Of a stretch of DNA of 64,000 nt, positions 50,972-61,997 are shown in pieces (the stretch's first letter is position 1; each line of letters begins with the position of its first letter). Source of the stretch: Fragum whitleyi (taxonomy: Eukaryota; Mollusca; Bivalvia; Cardiida; Cardiidae); NCBI GenBank assembly GCA_948146395.1, contig OX411555.1, positions 41,195,225 through 41,259,224 on the forward strand, in the 5' to 3' direction. A model generated the notes under the pieces. The model saw nothing but the letters and a program-made list of their open reading frames with translations. It made no database searches and was not told the origin of the DNA. The position numbers and the translations under genes were made by a program.

Positions 50972-52173
50972 TTAGCTCCACTGGCCGAAGGCCAGCAAGC
51001 AATTGTCATGGCGGAGTGTCTGTCATGCGTCTGCGCGTGCGTCAGTCCGTCCGTGCGTAAACTTTTCCTTTAAACATCTTCTCCTCCTAAACCAATGGGC
51101 AGATTTTAATGAAACTTGGTCGAAATGATCCTTAGGTGACCCCCTTCTTAAATTGTTCAAAGAATTTTGATTGGCCCCCCAAATATGGGCGTGGCAGGGC
51201 GTGGCATTTTTTCACTTTGAAATCTTTAAAAATCTTCTCCTCCCAAACAATTGGGCCGATTTCAATGAAACTTGGCATTGTTCAAGAAATTTTGATTGGT
51301 CCATAAATATGGGCGTTGTAGGGCGGGGCTTATTTTGAGCCCGAAATCTTTGAACGACGTCTCCTCCTGAACCACTGGGCTGATTTCAATGAAACTTTAT
51401 TAGAATGTTCCTTGGGTCACCCTTTTCTTAAATTGTTCAAGAAATTTTCATTGGTCCATAAATATGGGCGTGGCAGGGCAGGGCTATTTTGAGCCCGAAA
51501 TCTTTGAACGATATCTCCTCCTGAACCAATGGGCTGATTTCTATGAAACTTTAACAGAATGTTCCTTGGGTGACCATTTACTTAAATTGTTCAAGAAATT
51601 TTGATTGGACTAAAAATATGGGCGAGGCAGGGCAGGGCCTATTTTGAGCTCCTCCTGAACCACTTGGCTATTTTCAATGAAACTTTACCAGAATGTTCCT
51701 TGAGCGTCTCTTTTCAAAAATTTTTTGCTAAATTTTGATAGGCCTATAAATTTGGGCGTGGCAGGGCGGGGCTTATATTGAGGCCAAAATCTTTGAACGA
51801 TATCTTCTCCAGAACCACTCAGCCAATTTCAATGAAACTTTACCAGAATGTTTCTTGGGTGACTATTTACTTAAATTGTTCAAGAAATTTTGTTTGGTCC
51901 ATAAATATGGGCATGTCAGGTTGGGGCCTATTTTGAGCCCGAAATCTTTGAACGACATCTTCTGAACCTTATGTTTTAATAAGATTGGTCAAGGGTTGCA
52001 GGTTCATTGTGATTGAGTATTTTGGTGCAATATGGACCAGAACCATTTAATCATTAATAAATAGGTCTTAGGAGATTTTGGAGTGTTAATGTATTCATTT
52101 AAAGTAAGCTTTATTTAATGAAAGTCTAAAAATTTAAAGCCATTGGAGCGGTACAGGCCCTCTTGGGCCTCTT
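50972..52173. mobile_element. Pearl-like element, AGCTCCACTGGCCGAAGGCCAG subfamily
   Basis: Hairpin CTGGCCgaaGGCCAG at 50980-50994, a gtccgtccgtgcgt run, then about six units of about 150 bp (ctcctcctgaaccactgggc, tttcaatgaaact, agaatgttccttgggtgac, gattggtccataaatatggg). Ends caggccctcttgggcctcttgt. Its units align with those at 2972 and 9178. Confidence 0.72.
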
Positions 52174-52535
52174 GTCTGGTTATTCAGCCTGTCTTCATCA
52201 AGTTTTCTCCCAAAACATCAAGTAGAAAGCAGGATTAGTTTAGACTAAGATCAGAATGCATGTCTGTGCAGGCTGATCTTATCCTACACTTACTTTTTAT
52301 ACATTAGGAATATTTCTTGAATAGCACGAAAAAGGTTAAAGTATTGATTGGAAAGTGCCTTTTTATTTTAAAGGAAGACCTGTTTTATGTTTCATGCTTT
52401 CATGAAAGGAAATATCAATTACAAACTCATTTTACATGTGTTTTCATGTTTGAACAAGATGTTAAAGGGTGTTTTAAGAGAAAACTAGATTAGATATAGC
52501 ACAAAAATGGTCTATTGTAGAGGGAAAATCTTTGA

Positions 52536-52770
52536 GCCTGTGTGTGACATTTCCAACAATTTCAAATGTGAACCAAGCAAAGACTCTGGCCAACCTATGC
52601 ATCTGCACAGTCTGACCAGGATCTTCACTTTGCGCTTTGTAGAAAGATAGGGTCCAAAAGTGTCTTTAGAAAATTAGGCAATCTTCTAATTATACTACAT
52701 GACAGTCAAGGTTGGTTAATGTTGGCCCTACATACACAAATTGTTGGAAATGTCACACACTGGCTCATTT
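52536..52770. repeat. Palindromic MITE, family J
   Basis: Ends gagcctgtgtgtgacatttcc and ggaaatgtcacacactggctc. Confidence 0.8.
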
Positions 52771-52849
52771 AGTTCTAGTGCCCAATAAGAGCTATAGGGA
52801 TACCCGTTTTCTGTCCCACGCCCATTAGTTCGTCTGGCCATCTGTCCTT

Positions 52850-53072
52850 TAACCCTTTCCTGTTTAATCCCTGCTTTTTACGTGCCTGTGATTTTATTAT
52901 TGAGAAAATATTGTGAAAAAAGAAGAAATTGCTGCTGACAAGCAATTTCTTCTTTTTGCACACTATTTTCTACCCTACTGAAAGGTTATTTTTCAAATTA
53001 AATCCACTTTAAATTTTCGTCTGCAAAACCTTGGAATTTGGACAGGTCCAACATTTTGTAAAACAGGAAAGT
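52850..53072. repeat. Palindromic MITE, family I
   Basis: ttaaccctttcctgtttaatccctgctttttacg ... ggacaggtccaacattttgtaaaacaggaaag. Reverse orientation relative to 40249. Centre agaagaaattgctgctg / acaagcaatttcttctt. Confidence 0.7.
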
Positions 53073-53584
53073 TCTAACTTTTTCTTGTTTTCGCTCTAGA
53101 TTCCACAGTTTTTATCCTATTGTCTTCAAGCATGGTCAGATTGATTGTACTGTGACAAGGATCATTTTCGAAAATGGGTCAGATACATCAAACATCACAG
53201 GAAAATGACCCTCATGAAAATTTAATTAGAAAATTCTCGCTATTGCTCTAAAGTCCACAGTTTTCATCCGATTGTCTTCAGAGTTGCTCAGAATGATTGT
53301 ACTGTTACAAGGATGGTTCCGTTGGAAACTGGGCCCCTTCTGTCAAAGCGTCGCGGGAAAAGGGAGTTCCATACAGAAGTACGCTTATAGTTTAGACAAC
53401 CAAAAAGATCTTTATCTTTCTACCTAGAGATTCATAACCAGCATTATAAAATGATCCCTCAAATCTTCAGAGCAAGAAAATAACACCAAACCGGAAAAAT
53501 ATGCAATGTTCACATGATGAAGAACATTCTGTGGATAAATGAAGGAGAAGTTGTGCTACCAAGGAAATTTACCTTAAGGCCCTT

Positions 53585-54583
53585 TTTATTATAGGCCCGA
53601 AGGGTCGTATTATGTTATGGCCTGGTTGTCCATCCGTCTGTCCGTCTGTCTGTCCTTCCGTTAGCATTTTTGGGTGCGCAATACCTCTTAAACTATCAAT
53701 GGGAATGAGCTGAAACTTGGCACAATTACTTCCTATGATGTCGTGCTGTGCATAAGACCTTAAAAATTCAAATCACTCCAGTCATTCTGAGTAATCTTGA
53801 ATTATCTGCCCTTGAATTGAACAAAAATCACTATTTTTTGTGTACTCAACTCCTACACTATCAATGGGAATGAGCTGAAACTTGGCACAATTACCCCAAT
53901 GATGTCTAGTTGTGCATAAGATCTTTGAAATTCAAAACACTCCAATCATTCCTGAGATATCTTGAATTATACTCCCTTGTTTTGAACAAAAATCACAGTT
54001 TTTTGTGTGCCCAAGTCCTCCTTCACTATCAATGGAAATGAGCATAAACTTGGCACAATTACTCCCTATGATTTCTAGTTGTGTATAAGACCTTTGAAAT
54101 TCAAATTGCTCAAGTTATTCCTCAGTAGGTTTTCTATTTGTACTTACGACTAAGAATGTTTTCATGTGTAAAGTAGTTCCTGATTTATCTGCCCTTTACT
54201 TAAGAAAATAGCTTAAAATTACAGATTTTTTGTGTGTGTGAACAACTCCTACAAATTTAATTGGATGAAACTTTCTTGTCACAATGTATCCCTGATATTA
54301 AGTTGAGCATAAGACTTCAGAAATTCAAAAAGCTTGGGTTTTTCTTGTATTAGTTAATCAAAATTCACATTACTTTTGTGAGCAACTTGTCTTACACTTT
54401 GAATTGGAATGAACTGAAACTTGCAAAATGACTGGCATATAGTTGTGCATAAAACCATTTTCAATTAACACTCAAATGGTCATATTATACATTATATTAT
54501 GGGAGTTTTATACAAATGTATATACCGGTATAAGCAAAAGGGGAGTTGCATTAACAAGGAAGTTAACATTAAGGCCTCTTTTT
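53585..54583. mobile_element. Pearl-like element, TATAGGCCCGAAGGGTCGTATTAT subfamily
   Basis: Hairpin at 53590-53614, (CCGT/CTGT)n at about 53631-53660. Then about five units of about 165 bp with ctacactatcaatgggaatgagctgaaacttggcac, gttgtgcataagacctttgaaattcaa and cagttttttgtgtg. Ends gcattaacaaggaagttaacattaaggcctctttt. Confidence 0.7.
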
Positions 54584-54764
54584 CATATAAAATCTACATG
54601 GAGGGAAAGTCGATTATCTAAGAAAGCGGGGTAAAAGTGTGCAGTAGCTGTTGATAACAGATTTTTTGTTGTATTTTGAACATCACTATCAAGGCATAGG
54701 TTTTTCAAAGAGTAAGTATAGTGATAATATCAAAATATTCCACCACAATAAGTTAAAATCTCTC

Positions 54765-56560
54765 CCTACAGCAAGATCAAAACTTTTCTCTGCGACGAAA
54801 TCAAATTTTCATACACGAAGAATCATTTTTTTACCTCACATCAAGATAATTTTTCTTACACACAGTAAGCAACATCATGAAATTGACAAGGTGAATGATT
54901 TTCGAATGATTTAGGAACGAAATTGAATCAGTGTGTGGAGGGAGTTCTGAGTGAATTTAATGGGAGGTAATCCTTTATCGCAAATTTTGTTCATCCAGAA
55001 CAAAATTTGCGGTAAAGGATTACCTCCCTTTTATAAAATATGCATATACGTTCTATACATAGCTTCCTATTTCTTCAAGATTCTATGACACGCTAAAATT
55101 TGAATAATGTCAGAAAAATCGCGATTTTTCTCAATCAAAATTTATTTTGAATGACGTTGTTGATTCTATATTTTTCAATGGGTTTGAGGGTTTTTTAATG
55201 ATTTGAGTGAGTGTATTGAATGAATGAATGGAGCGCTTTGTGAGCGATTTAGAATGGTTATGATTGAGGTGAATGTCAATTTCACAATGTAATTTACTGT
55301 AAGATCAAATGTCTTTCTCCACAGCTCATAAAATCATTCCTCCAAAGCACAATCAAGTTTTTTCTTTGAGCTGAGATCCAAATTTTCTCTTCAGTGAGCT
55401 CAGTTTTCGTCAACAGCAAGGTTAAAATATATTCCATAGCAAGAAATGAAATCATCCAGCGTGAGGTTTCTTCTTTCTCTACAGCAAAGCAGGGAGATTA
55501 AATATTTTCTCCACAGTGAGCTAAAACTTTCCTCCACAGCAAGATAGAAAAGACTCTCTGCTCCAGGCTAAAACTTTTCCTCAATATTAAAATATTTCTC
55601 TGCAGCAATATCAAACTTTCCCTTTAGCGAGAAATAATAATAGTATTCATCCAAACTGAGAATGTTTTTTGTCTGCATGGAAATCACAGCAAAATCAAAG
55701 TTTGCTTCCGAAGAAAGATCAGACTTCTCTCAATTGCAAGATAATTTTTTGTTCACTCAGACTGTATCAAGTCAAACATTTTTTTTCACGACAGGATCTG
55801 TAGCTAGATTATTTTTTTCTTTGCAATGAGCTCAAAACTTTCCACTGCAGTACAGTAGGATCAATGTTTCTCCACAAGATAAAAATATTCTCCATAGTTA
55901 GTTAAAAAATCATAGTTAGAGCAAACTTGTCCTCCACAACAAGATCTTTTTTTTTTTTCATAATTTGCTCTGCAGAGCATAAAATTCCCCATGATGAGAT
56001 CAATGTTTTACTGTTCTTCCAGATCTCAAGTCTGCTAGATAGGAATGTAAAAGTGCAGTAAAATTGAAATGTATATCCGAAGCAAATTCAAGAGAAAAAT
56101 GATTTTCATATGAAGAAAAAAATCATGCTGTAGGGAAAAAAAATTGACCTCAATGTATGGGAAAACTTCGGTCATGCTGTGGAAATAAAATTTTGATCTT
56201 GCTGTGGAGAATACCTTGCTGTAGAGGAAAATGTGTTCCCGCTTGGCATAACGATTTCGTCCACGTTGTAAAAACCAATTTTGATCTCATTTTGGAGAAA
56301 TTTAGATCTTGCTGCGAACAAAATATGATTTTTGCTGTTGAGAAACTGTCAAACTTGCCAAAGAGAAAACAAATGATCTCACTGAGGAGAAAACTTTTGA
56401 CCTTGACAGTGTATAATTTCATTCTTGCTTTGGAGAAAAATAATTCTATTACTCTAAAGAATAATTTTCAACTTGCATTCGAATACTACAAATAATATCG
56501 CGGAGGAAAAATTTAATCTTAATGATGATACAAAAATTTATCTTGCTCCAGCAAAAAAAA
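54765..56560. repeat. Degenerate about 24-bp minisatellite with orientation switch (giant imperfect hairpin)
   Basis: From 54765 to about 56035 short units on the pattern TTTCTCCACAGCAAGATCAAA repeat with heavy drift (e.g. tctccacagtgagctaaaac, tctgcagcaatatcaaactt). From about 56110 to 56560 the same unit appears reversed (ttttgatcttgctgtggaga, gatctcactgaggagaaaac). A family F element interrupts the first arm at 54879-55295. Open frames across it are low-complexity artefacts. Confidence 0.8.
54879..55295. mobile_element. Family F element with central hairpin, inserted in the 24-bp array
   Basis: Ends aacatcatgaaattgacaaggtgaatgatt and aggtgaatgtcaatttcacaatgt (inverted). Centre: gggaggtaatcctttatcgcaaattttgttc / atcc / agaacaaaatttgcggtaaaggattacctccc. 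Confidence 0.75.
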
Positions 56561-57000
56561 AGCAAACAATGGAATGGAACTGAATAAAAATATTACTAAA
56601 CTAAACAAAGAAATCAATTGTAAGTCAAAATCACAAATCGTACCTGGTGTTTTCATTCATTGTTAGATTCTTCCTTAGTAGGCTATATATCTCATTCGAA
56701 TCGTCTTTTGAAGACGATTCCAATAAGATGACGCATGACAGATTTCCATATTATTTACTTCTGTAGAAGCAATTTTATTTGTTGACTTACGCAAAACATG
56801 ATCGTAAGAAATTTAGTAAATCATGCCCCAGGATTCGAACTCACGATCCCACAATTGACAGCCCAACGCGTTACCTATTGAACTAGCTCGATACGGTGGT
56901 CAGTCCATGACTTCTTAGAACCCATGACCTTCAAGAACTTGAATTGATTTTCTTTTTGACTTACGAAATATTGTCTTTATATGCATGATATAGAGGATAA
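56560..57000. other. Intergenic stretch with a tRNA-like head on the minus strand
   Basis: At 56822-56893 the minus strand reads ctagttcaataggtaacgcg, ttgggctgtcaattgtggga and a B box gagttcgaatcct, followed by gggg. This resembles the SINE head and not a functional tRNA, since the arms do not pair well. A small hairpin (cgaatcgtcttttgaagacgattc) is at 56698. Confidence 0.5.
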
Positions 57001-57004
57001 TCGT

Positions 57005-57190
57005 TTGTTTCAGTGTGAGATCGTTTTATATTTCATTGAGTGAACAACAAAAACTATATTTTCACAAGTGACAGAGCCACGGGTGAAAAGATATAGCTTT
57101 TGTTGTTCAAGAAATGAAATATTAATCGATTTTACACGAAAAACAAACAATTATTCTATTTCTTTAATGCAAAAATGAGACAAAATGTGA
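57005..57190. repeat. Palindromic MITE, family C (good copy)
   Basis: Arms: tttatatttcattgagtgaacaacaaaaactata, and tatagcttttgttgttcaagaaatgaaatattaatcgattttac. Confidence 0.7.
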
Positions 57191-57618
57191 AATTTTTAGG
57201 ACACATTTTCGTAAAGCGTGTCATTTTGCGCGTGGTTTCTATGCAGCGTTCATTGTGACGTCACTTGTTTCGCCCCGAATAGATGACGTCAGATAGGATG
57301 AAATGCGCAAAAGCAGGGTATAAGTTTTGGATAATTTCACTGCTTTTGCGGTGAGATTATCAAGTGATAATCTACTGTTATTTCTCAATAAACCACCGAA
57401 AAGCATTAAAGAAATGCTTGTAATGACAACTTTAACCCTTATCCCGCTGAAATTAAACTTTGTTTCATTTGAAATGCTTGCTTTTGAAAAATCTAAACCA
57501 GTCCGGCTCGTATTTTTCATCGACGACTGAGTAAAAAGCAAGTAGTGTAGTTGAAGACCAGACTGTACATCTGTGCAGTGTGATCGTTGTCTATCACATT
57601 TGCCAAAGCATTGTGTAG

Positions 57619-57841
57619 GTTCGATTCCCGACGGCGGCACTCATTCTTTCCGACTAGTTGTCTCTCATCAATGGGCTGAGAATCGTATTCCTATGTGAGA
57701 TAAAAAGTGGAGGCTAGGAAGGATGTGATGGTAGTAGTGGTGAGAGAAATACCAGGAATCCATTGTAAGGTGCTCCTGCCGCCGCGATATAACTGAAAGA
57801 TTGTTGAAAGCGGCGTAAAACTCCATTCAAACAAACAGAAT
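57619..57841 (+). mobile_element. tRNA-derived SINE, copy 6 (5' truncated at the B box)
   Basis: Short duplication TTGTGTAG at 57611-57618 and 57842-57849. Starts gttcgattcccg, full body, (aaac) tail. Confidence 0.8.
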
Positions 57842-58179
57842 TTGTGTAGCAGAATATGCCGTTAACAGTATGGCGAGGGTTCAGAAATGAAAGCTTTGCA
57901 ACAAATAGTCAACTTTGCTCGAGCAACCACGACTATTAAGCGATCACTTTTTTTAAAGCGATCATCGTAAAAAGTCCCTTCGCGGTAAGTAAAATTTAGG
58001 AACAAGTGGACATTCTTACCCATAAAAATGTTTATCGTTGAATCTTTTGACGTAAGAGCCCATTAGAATCGTCTCACTCATTGAATATAGCGACCATTTC
58101 CATAAGCGACCCCTCATCTTAGTGGTCGCTTAAGGCAAGTTTTACTGTAAGTCCAATAATTTAATTTCAACAGTTTAGT

Positions 58180-58345
58180 TTAATAATTGTTTTGATAATA
58201 ACATTATTAATAATGATGATAATAATGATGATGATAATAATAATAATTATAATAATTATAATAATAATATTAAATAATAAAAATGATAATGATAATAATA
58301 ACAATATGATAATAATGATGATGATGATGATAATAAAAATGATGA
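58180..58345. repeat. (TAA/TGA)n-rich microsatellite
   Basis: Imperfect taataatgatgataataa run. Isoleucine/methionine-only open frames here are not genes. Confidence 0.9.
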
Positions 58346-58375
58346 TAATGCCCTCCATCCGCTCCTTTTTATGAT

Positions 58376-58487
58376 TTCAGCGTTTGTGAATGATCAAAAC
58401 ATCGTAACTACAGTTTGAATAAGCTGTTGTTTCGATGATATGATCATTCATTAACGAAATTATTTAACAGAGGATTATTTTGACGAT
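58376..58487. repeat. Palindromic MITE, family O
   Basis: gaatgatcaaaacatcgtaactacagtttgaataagctg and tttcgatgatatgatcattcattaacga. Second copy at 63215-63345. Confidence 0.65.
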
Positions 58488-58498
58488 ATATTTTACAA

Positions 58499-59205
58499 TA
58501 AACCTCAATTTGGAATAGTGAAGAATATGTTTGGCATGAAGATTGGCGTCAAGCCTTTCGTTTTAAGGTAACAGCGGACAGATAACATGGTCGGATTTTC
58601 GATTTTCTTAAAATCTCTCAATAAAACTGAGGTTTATCTTTGAACTACAGGCATTAACTTTCACGCAGTAAAAAGGGTTTTATGCTCATTCATTCGACGT
58701 CGTGCCGTCATTAAGGGCTCAATCCCCTCTTCGACCCGCCAAAATAGGTATTTGCATATAAATTCTGAATAAATAGGCCGGTTTTTAGGAAAACCGTTTC
58801 ACTTAGACTGTTCAAGAACGCCAGAGCCTGTCGTTTAATTTCTGCACATATTCATAAAGAATAACCGGCACTAAACGCTATCTATTTCGCGATTTCTAAG
58901 ATTTGGTGCCTTTTTTTTTTCATTTCAGTGTTTGGTAAATAAATAGAAATGTCTCAAAAAATTTCCGGTAACCTATGCTGATTTTTTGTTAATATTGTTA
59001 CGAAATGAATATGATTTACATTTATCAAATAAAAATGATATGTCTTCGGGTTAGATTTTTCATAAAACTCGATTTTGTGAAGTTTTTGCAACATTTTTCG
59101 TCGAATTCAACGCCGTGCCAGACCCATCGTTACTATGCTCTTTTGACGCCAATCTTCATGCCAAACATATTCTTCACTATTCTAAATTGAGGTTTGTTGT
59201 TAAAT
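58499..59205. mobile_element. Inverted-repeat element with about 55-bp ends
   Basis: Left acctcaatttggaatagtga / agaatatgtttggcatgaag / attggcgtcaa; right ttgacgccaatcttcatgcc / aaacatattcttcactattc / taaattgaggt. About 700 bp; no recognisable protein between them. Confidence 0.75.
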
Positions 59206-59225
59206 ATAGACTTCGGGAGTTTTAA

Positions 59226-59382
59226 GGTAGTGGACCCGTAATAGTTTTGCAATATCTCATAAGTATTGAACTTTAACAGTGTTAACCGAGGTTTCCAAAT
59301 GATTTTCATTTGGAAACCTCGGTTAACATTGTGAAAGAATATGTGGTCCGAAATGTAGCGGAACTATTACGGGTCCACTACC
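59226..59382. mobile_element. TTAA-flanked palindromic MITE (intact, 157 bp)
   Basis: TTAA at 59222-59225 and 59383-59386. Ends GGTAGTGGACCCGTAATAGTT and AACTATTACGGGTCCACTACC are perfect inverted repeats. The centre gaggtttccaaatgattttcatttggaaacctc is also palindromic. Confidence 0.88.
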
Positions 59383-60007
59383 TTAAATCTGAATGTGATT
59401 TTAAGAAAAAAATCACTCATTTTTTTCATCAGCTTATAAAAGCTGATGAAAACATTTGACTCGAAGTTGAAAATTCCTTTGATTTGTGATATTTTCGCGA
59501 AACTAAATTTTACAACAAATCTAATCTTATCCAAATTTACATGTTTTTATATAAAAAAATCTTCAGAAGAATGACTTGGTAGAAATATATCTAAATTTCA
59601 GCATAGATCACCGGACAAATTTTCTAGAAAAAAGTTAATATTTTCAGTAACAGCAACGCAGAAGACATTAACATTTAATGCGTTACACCTTATTATATTT
59701 CTAAGACTTGCACCTTATCATATTTCTAAGACTTATATTATCATATTTATCAAAACATAACCCCCGTGCGTCTTTTTACAAAGCAAATAGTGTTTTCGGG
59801 ATAAGAACCGATTAATTATTTCCGGAAAATGGACAATTTCTATATTTTGTCCCTTGAAAAGGGGTCGGCCCCTTTATGACGTCAACTCTACGTTATAAAA
59901 TCCCTTTATATATTCACCAACAAAAAAGCAACCTTTTCTATCAAGGGGGTTAACTTTAGAAGCATTTTGTGTCCCTTTTTCTACTTAGTTTTTTCACCAT
60001 CTATTAG

Positions 60008-60495
60008 GTTTTTTTACCATCCAGCACTTACAGCCGAGCGTATGTGCCGTAGGCTGTGCTCTTGTCACTCATGGCTTCATCACTCGTGAAAAAAACAGCT
60101 TATGTTGTTCACTAAATGAAAGATATATCAATCTTATTCTGAAATAAAGTAACAACCTCTATATACTTTCAGAATTCTCTACGCTCTAGATCAGCAGTAG
60201 GCCAAAGAGATATGGTAAGTATGAAATAATTTCATATTGTCTAAATATCTATTAGTTTTTTTTACCATCCAGCACTTACAGCCGAGCGTAGGTGTCGTAG
60301 GCTGTGCTCTTGTCACTCATGGCTTCATCACTCGTGAAAAAAACAGCTTATGTTGTTCACTAAATGAAAGATATATATCAATCTTATTCTGAAATAAAAT
60401 AACAACCTCTATATACTTTCAGAATTCTCTACGCTCTAGATCAGCAGTAGGCCAAAGAGATATTGTAAGTATGAAATAATTTCAGATTGTCTAAA
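60008..60495 (+). repeat. About 245-bp tandem duplication carrying a microexon-like segment
   Basis: Unit 1 from about 60008 and unit 2 from about 60253 both read ttttttaccatccagcactt, cagccgagcgta, aaaaaacagcttatgttgtt, agaattctctacgctctaga and gccaaagagatat, then gtaagtatgaaat. Differences are few. A family C arm is included. Confidence 0.85.
60173..60214 (+). other. Possible 42-nt exon of an unidentified gene (duplicated at about 60423)
   Basis: Bounded by tactttcag on the left and gtaagt on the right. One open frame gives NSLRSRSAVGQRDM. No flanking partner exon could be identified, so this may be chance or a relic. Confidence 0.25.
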
Positions 60496-60649
60496 TACCT
60501 TATTTACAACACATAGATAAACAGCATCAAATAATAATATACAAGTGTAATATCAATAATGATAATAACTTTATTTACAAAAAGTAACATGTTAAGATGC
60601 ATATTAGTCCCTCTCTCTCTAGCACCAATATCTGAGGGTAGACATATAT

Positions 60650-60910
60650 TATACATACTTAGTGTTTTGTATGAGAAAAAATATCGAACGAGGTTGGGAG
60701 AATTGATCATTGTCGAGGCTCTGCCGAGACAATTATCAATTCCCACAACCGAGTTAGATATTTTTTTCATACAATACACTAAGTATTTATTATATTTATC
60801 TTATAACCTCTATTTGCCTTGTTTTCATCTATGTTTCTAACTGAAATGCAAGTTTCTAAAAAAACCGCATTATATCATTGTTCTAAAAATAACTATGTTA
60901 TAACATAAAA
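60650..60910. repeat. Palindromic MITE, family E (second copy)
   Basis: atacttagtgttttgtatga, then ttgggagaattgatcattgtcgagg, then its complement to tcatacaatacactaagtat. Beyond it, cgcattatatcattgttctaaaaataac is repeated about 120 bp further on. Confidence 0.7.
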
Positions 60911-61087
60911 AATATCATACGGGATGTTATCATACGTATATTTGTACAGTTATAAGATAAAGTTTCTAAAAATAACCACATTATATCATTGTTCTAAAAA
61001 TAACTATGTGATAACATAAAAAATATCATATGGGATGTTATCATACGGATATTTGTATAGTTATTAGATAATTTTAAGAACGTCTGG

Positions 61088-61482
61088 TGAAATTAACAAG
61101 GTGAATGGTATTGGCATGGTTTGGGAATGAGATTGAACGAGTGTTATAAAGGGGTTTGTATGAAATTAAAAAGCGTTGACATAATATTGATAACTTCGTC
61201 CTAAACGGACAAAATTATCGATAATTTTTGCCTCCCTTTTACTAATTATCCATAACTTTCTATTTGAGTGTCTTGAATCAGACACTTTGAAAATCACACC
61301 AGCCATTGAAATCTTAGAACCAATAGATCGATTTGAATGAAATGTGGATAGTTTTGAACGATTTCGAAGATTTTTTTAATAGTTTCGGGGCGTTTTGAGT
61401 GAGTGTAATGAGTGGAGCGCTGAGCTAATGATTTTGAAAAGATTGTGATTGAGATGTGCATGTGTCAATGTCACTATGTTAC
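61088..61482. mobile_element. Family F element, third copy
   Basis: ggtgaaattaacaaggtgaatgg ... cttcgtcctaaacggacaaaattatcg ... gattgagatgtgcatgtgtcaatgtcactatgtt. Confidence 0.55.
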
Positions 61483-61484
61483 AA

Positions 61485-61633
61485 CATTCGGAACACCACT
61501 CGGCCAATCTCACGATCAACCTCGGATGCATTCGGAACACCACTCGGCCAATCTCACGATCAACCTCGGATGCATTCGGAACACAACTCGGCCAATCTCA
61601 CGATCAATCTCGGATGCATTCGGAACACCACTC
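61485..61633 (+). repeat. 44-bp minisatellite made of a family G terminus
   Basis: Exact 44-bp period: units at 61485, 61529, 61573 and 61617 (partial). Each begins cattcggaacaccactcggc and ends caacctcggatg. This is the left end of the family G element at about 62050. Confidence 0.9.
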
Positions 61634-61797
61634 GCAATCGGGAACCCTCGGCGATTCTACGGAATAGACCTCGGGAATAATAAGGGCGCGACCATGTAAG
61701 CGCGTCACTTTGCACGTGGATTTATATGACGTCACAAACATCAACGATTACGCTAAGGACGACGTTACATAAAACAAAATCAACGAAAGAATAAAAG

Positions 61798-61868
61798 TGG
61801 GCATATTATAATTTGATAGCAAAACGCAGTGTTTTACTGCGTTTTGTTTTCAAATTATAATATGCCCA
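61798..61868. repeat. Perfect hairpin (GGGCATATTATAATTTG arms)
   Basis: gggcatattataatttgatagcaaaacgcagt and actgcgttttgttttcaaattataatatgccc meet at a short loop. Confidence 0.85.
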
Positions 61869-61997
61869 AAAGTTCTCCACAGAGGATCGGAAAGAATTAA
61901 AAAAAAAAAATGTGATTTTCTTCAAGCGTATTAAATAACCGAAGTTCCACCAAAAGCCGAATTACCTAAAAATGACTCAAAATTACTACACTTACGT

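Noticed and set aside
56150..56495. ORFs of 90-112 aa on both strands
   Set aside because: They lie in the degenerate 24-bp array. The repeated peptide pattern comes from the repeat period (a multiple of 3).
58167..58374. Ile/Met/Asn-rich ORFs on both strands
   Set aside because: Translation of a trinucleotide-type microsatellite.
61485..61633. CRISPR-like array
   Set aside because: The 44-bp units are directly adjacent without unique spacers, and the genome is eukaryotic; it is a minisatellite. The 24-bp array at 54.8-56.6 kb also lacks spacers.
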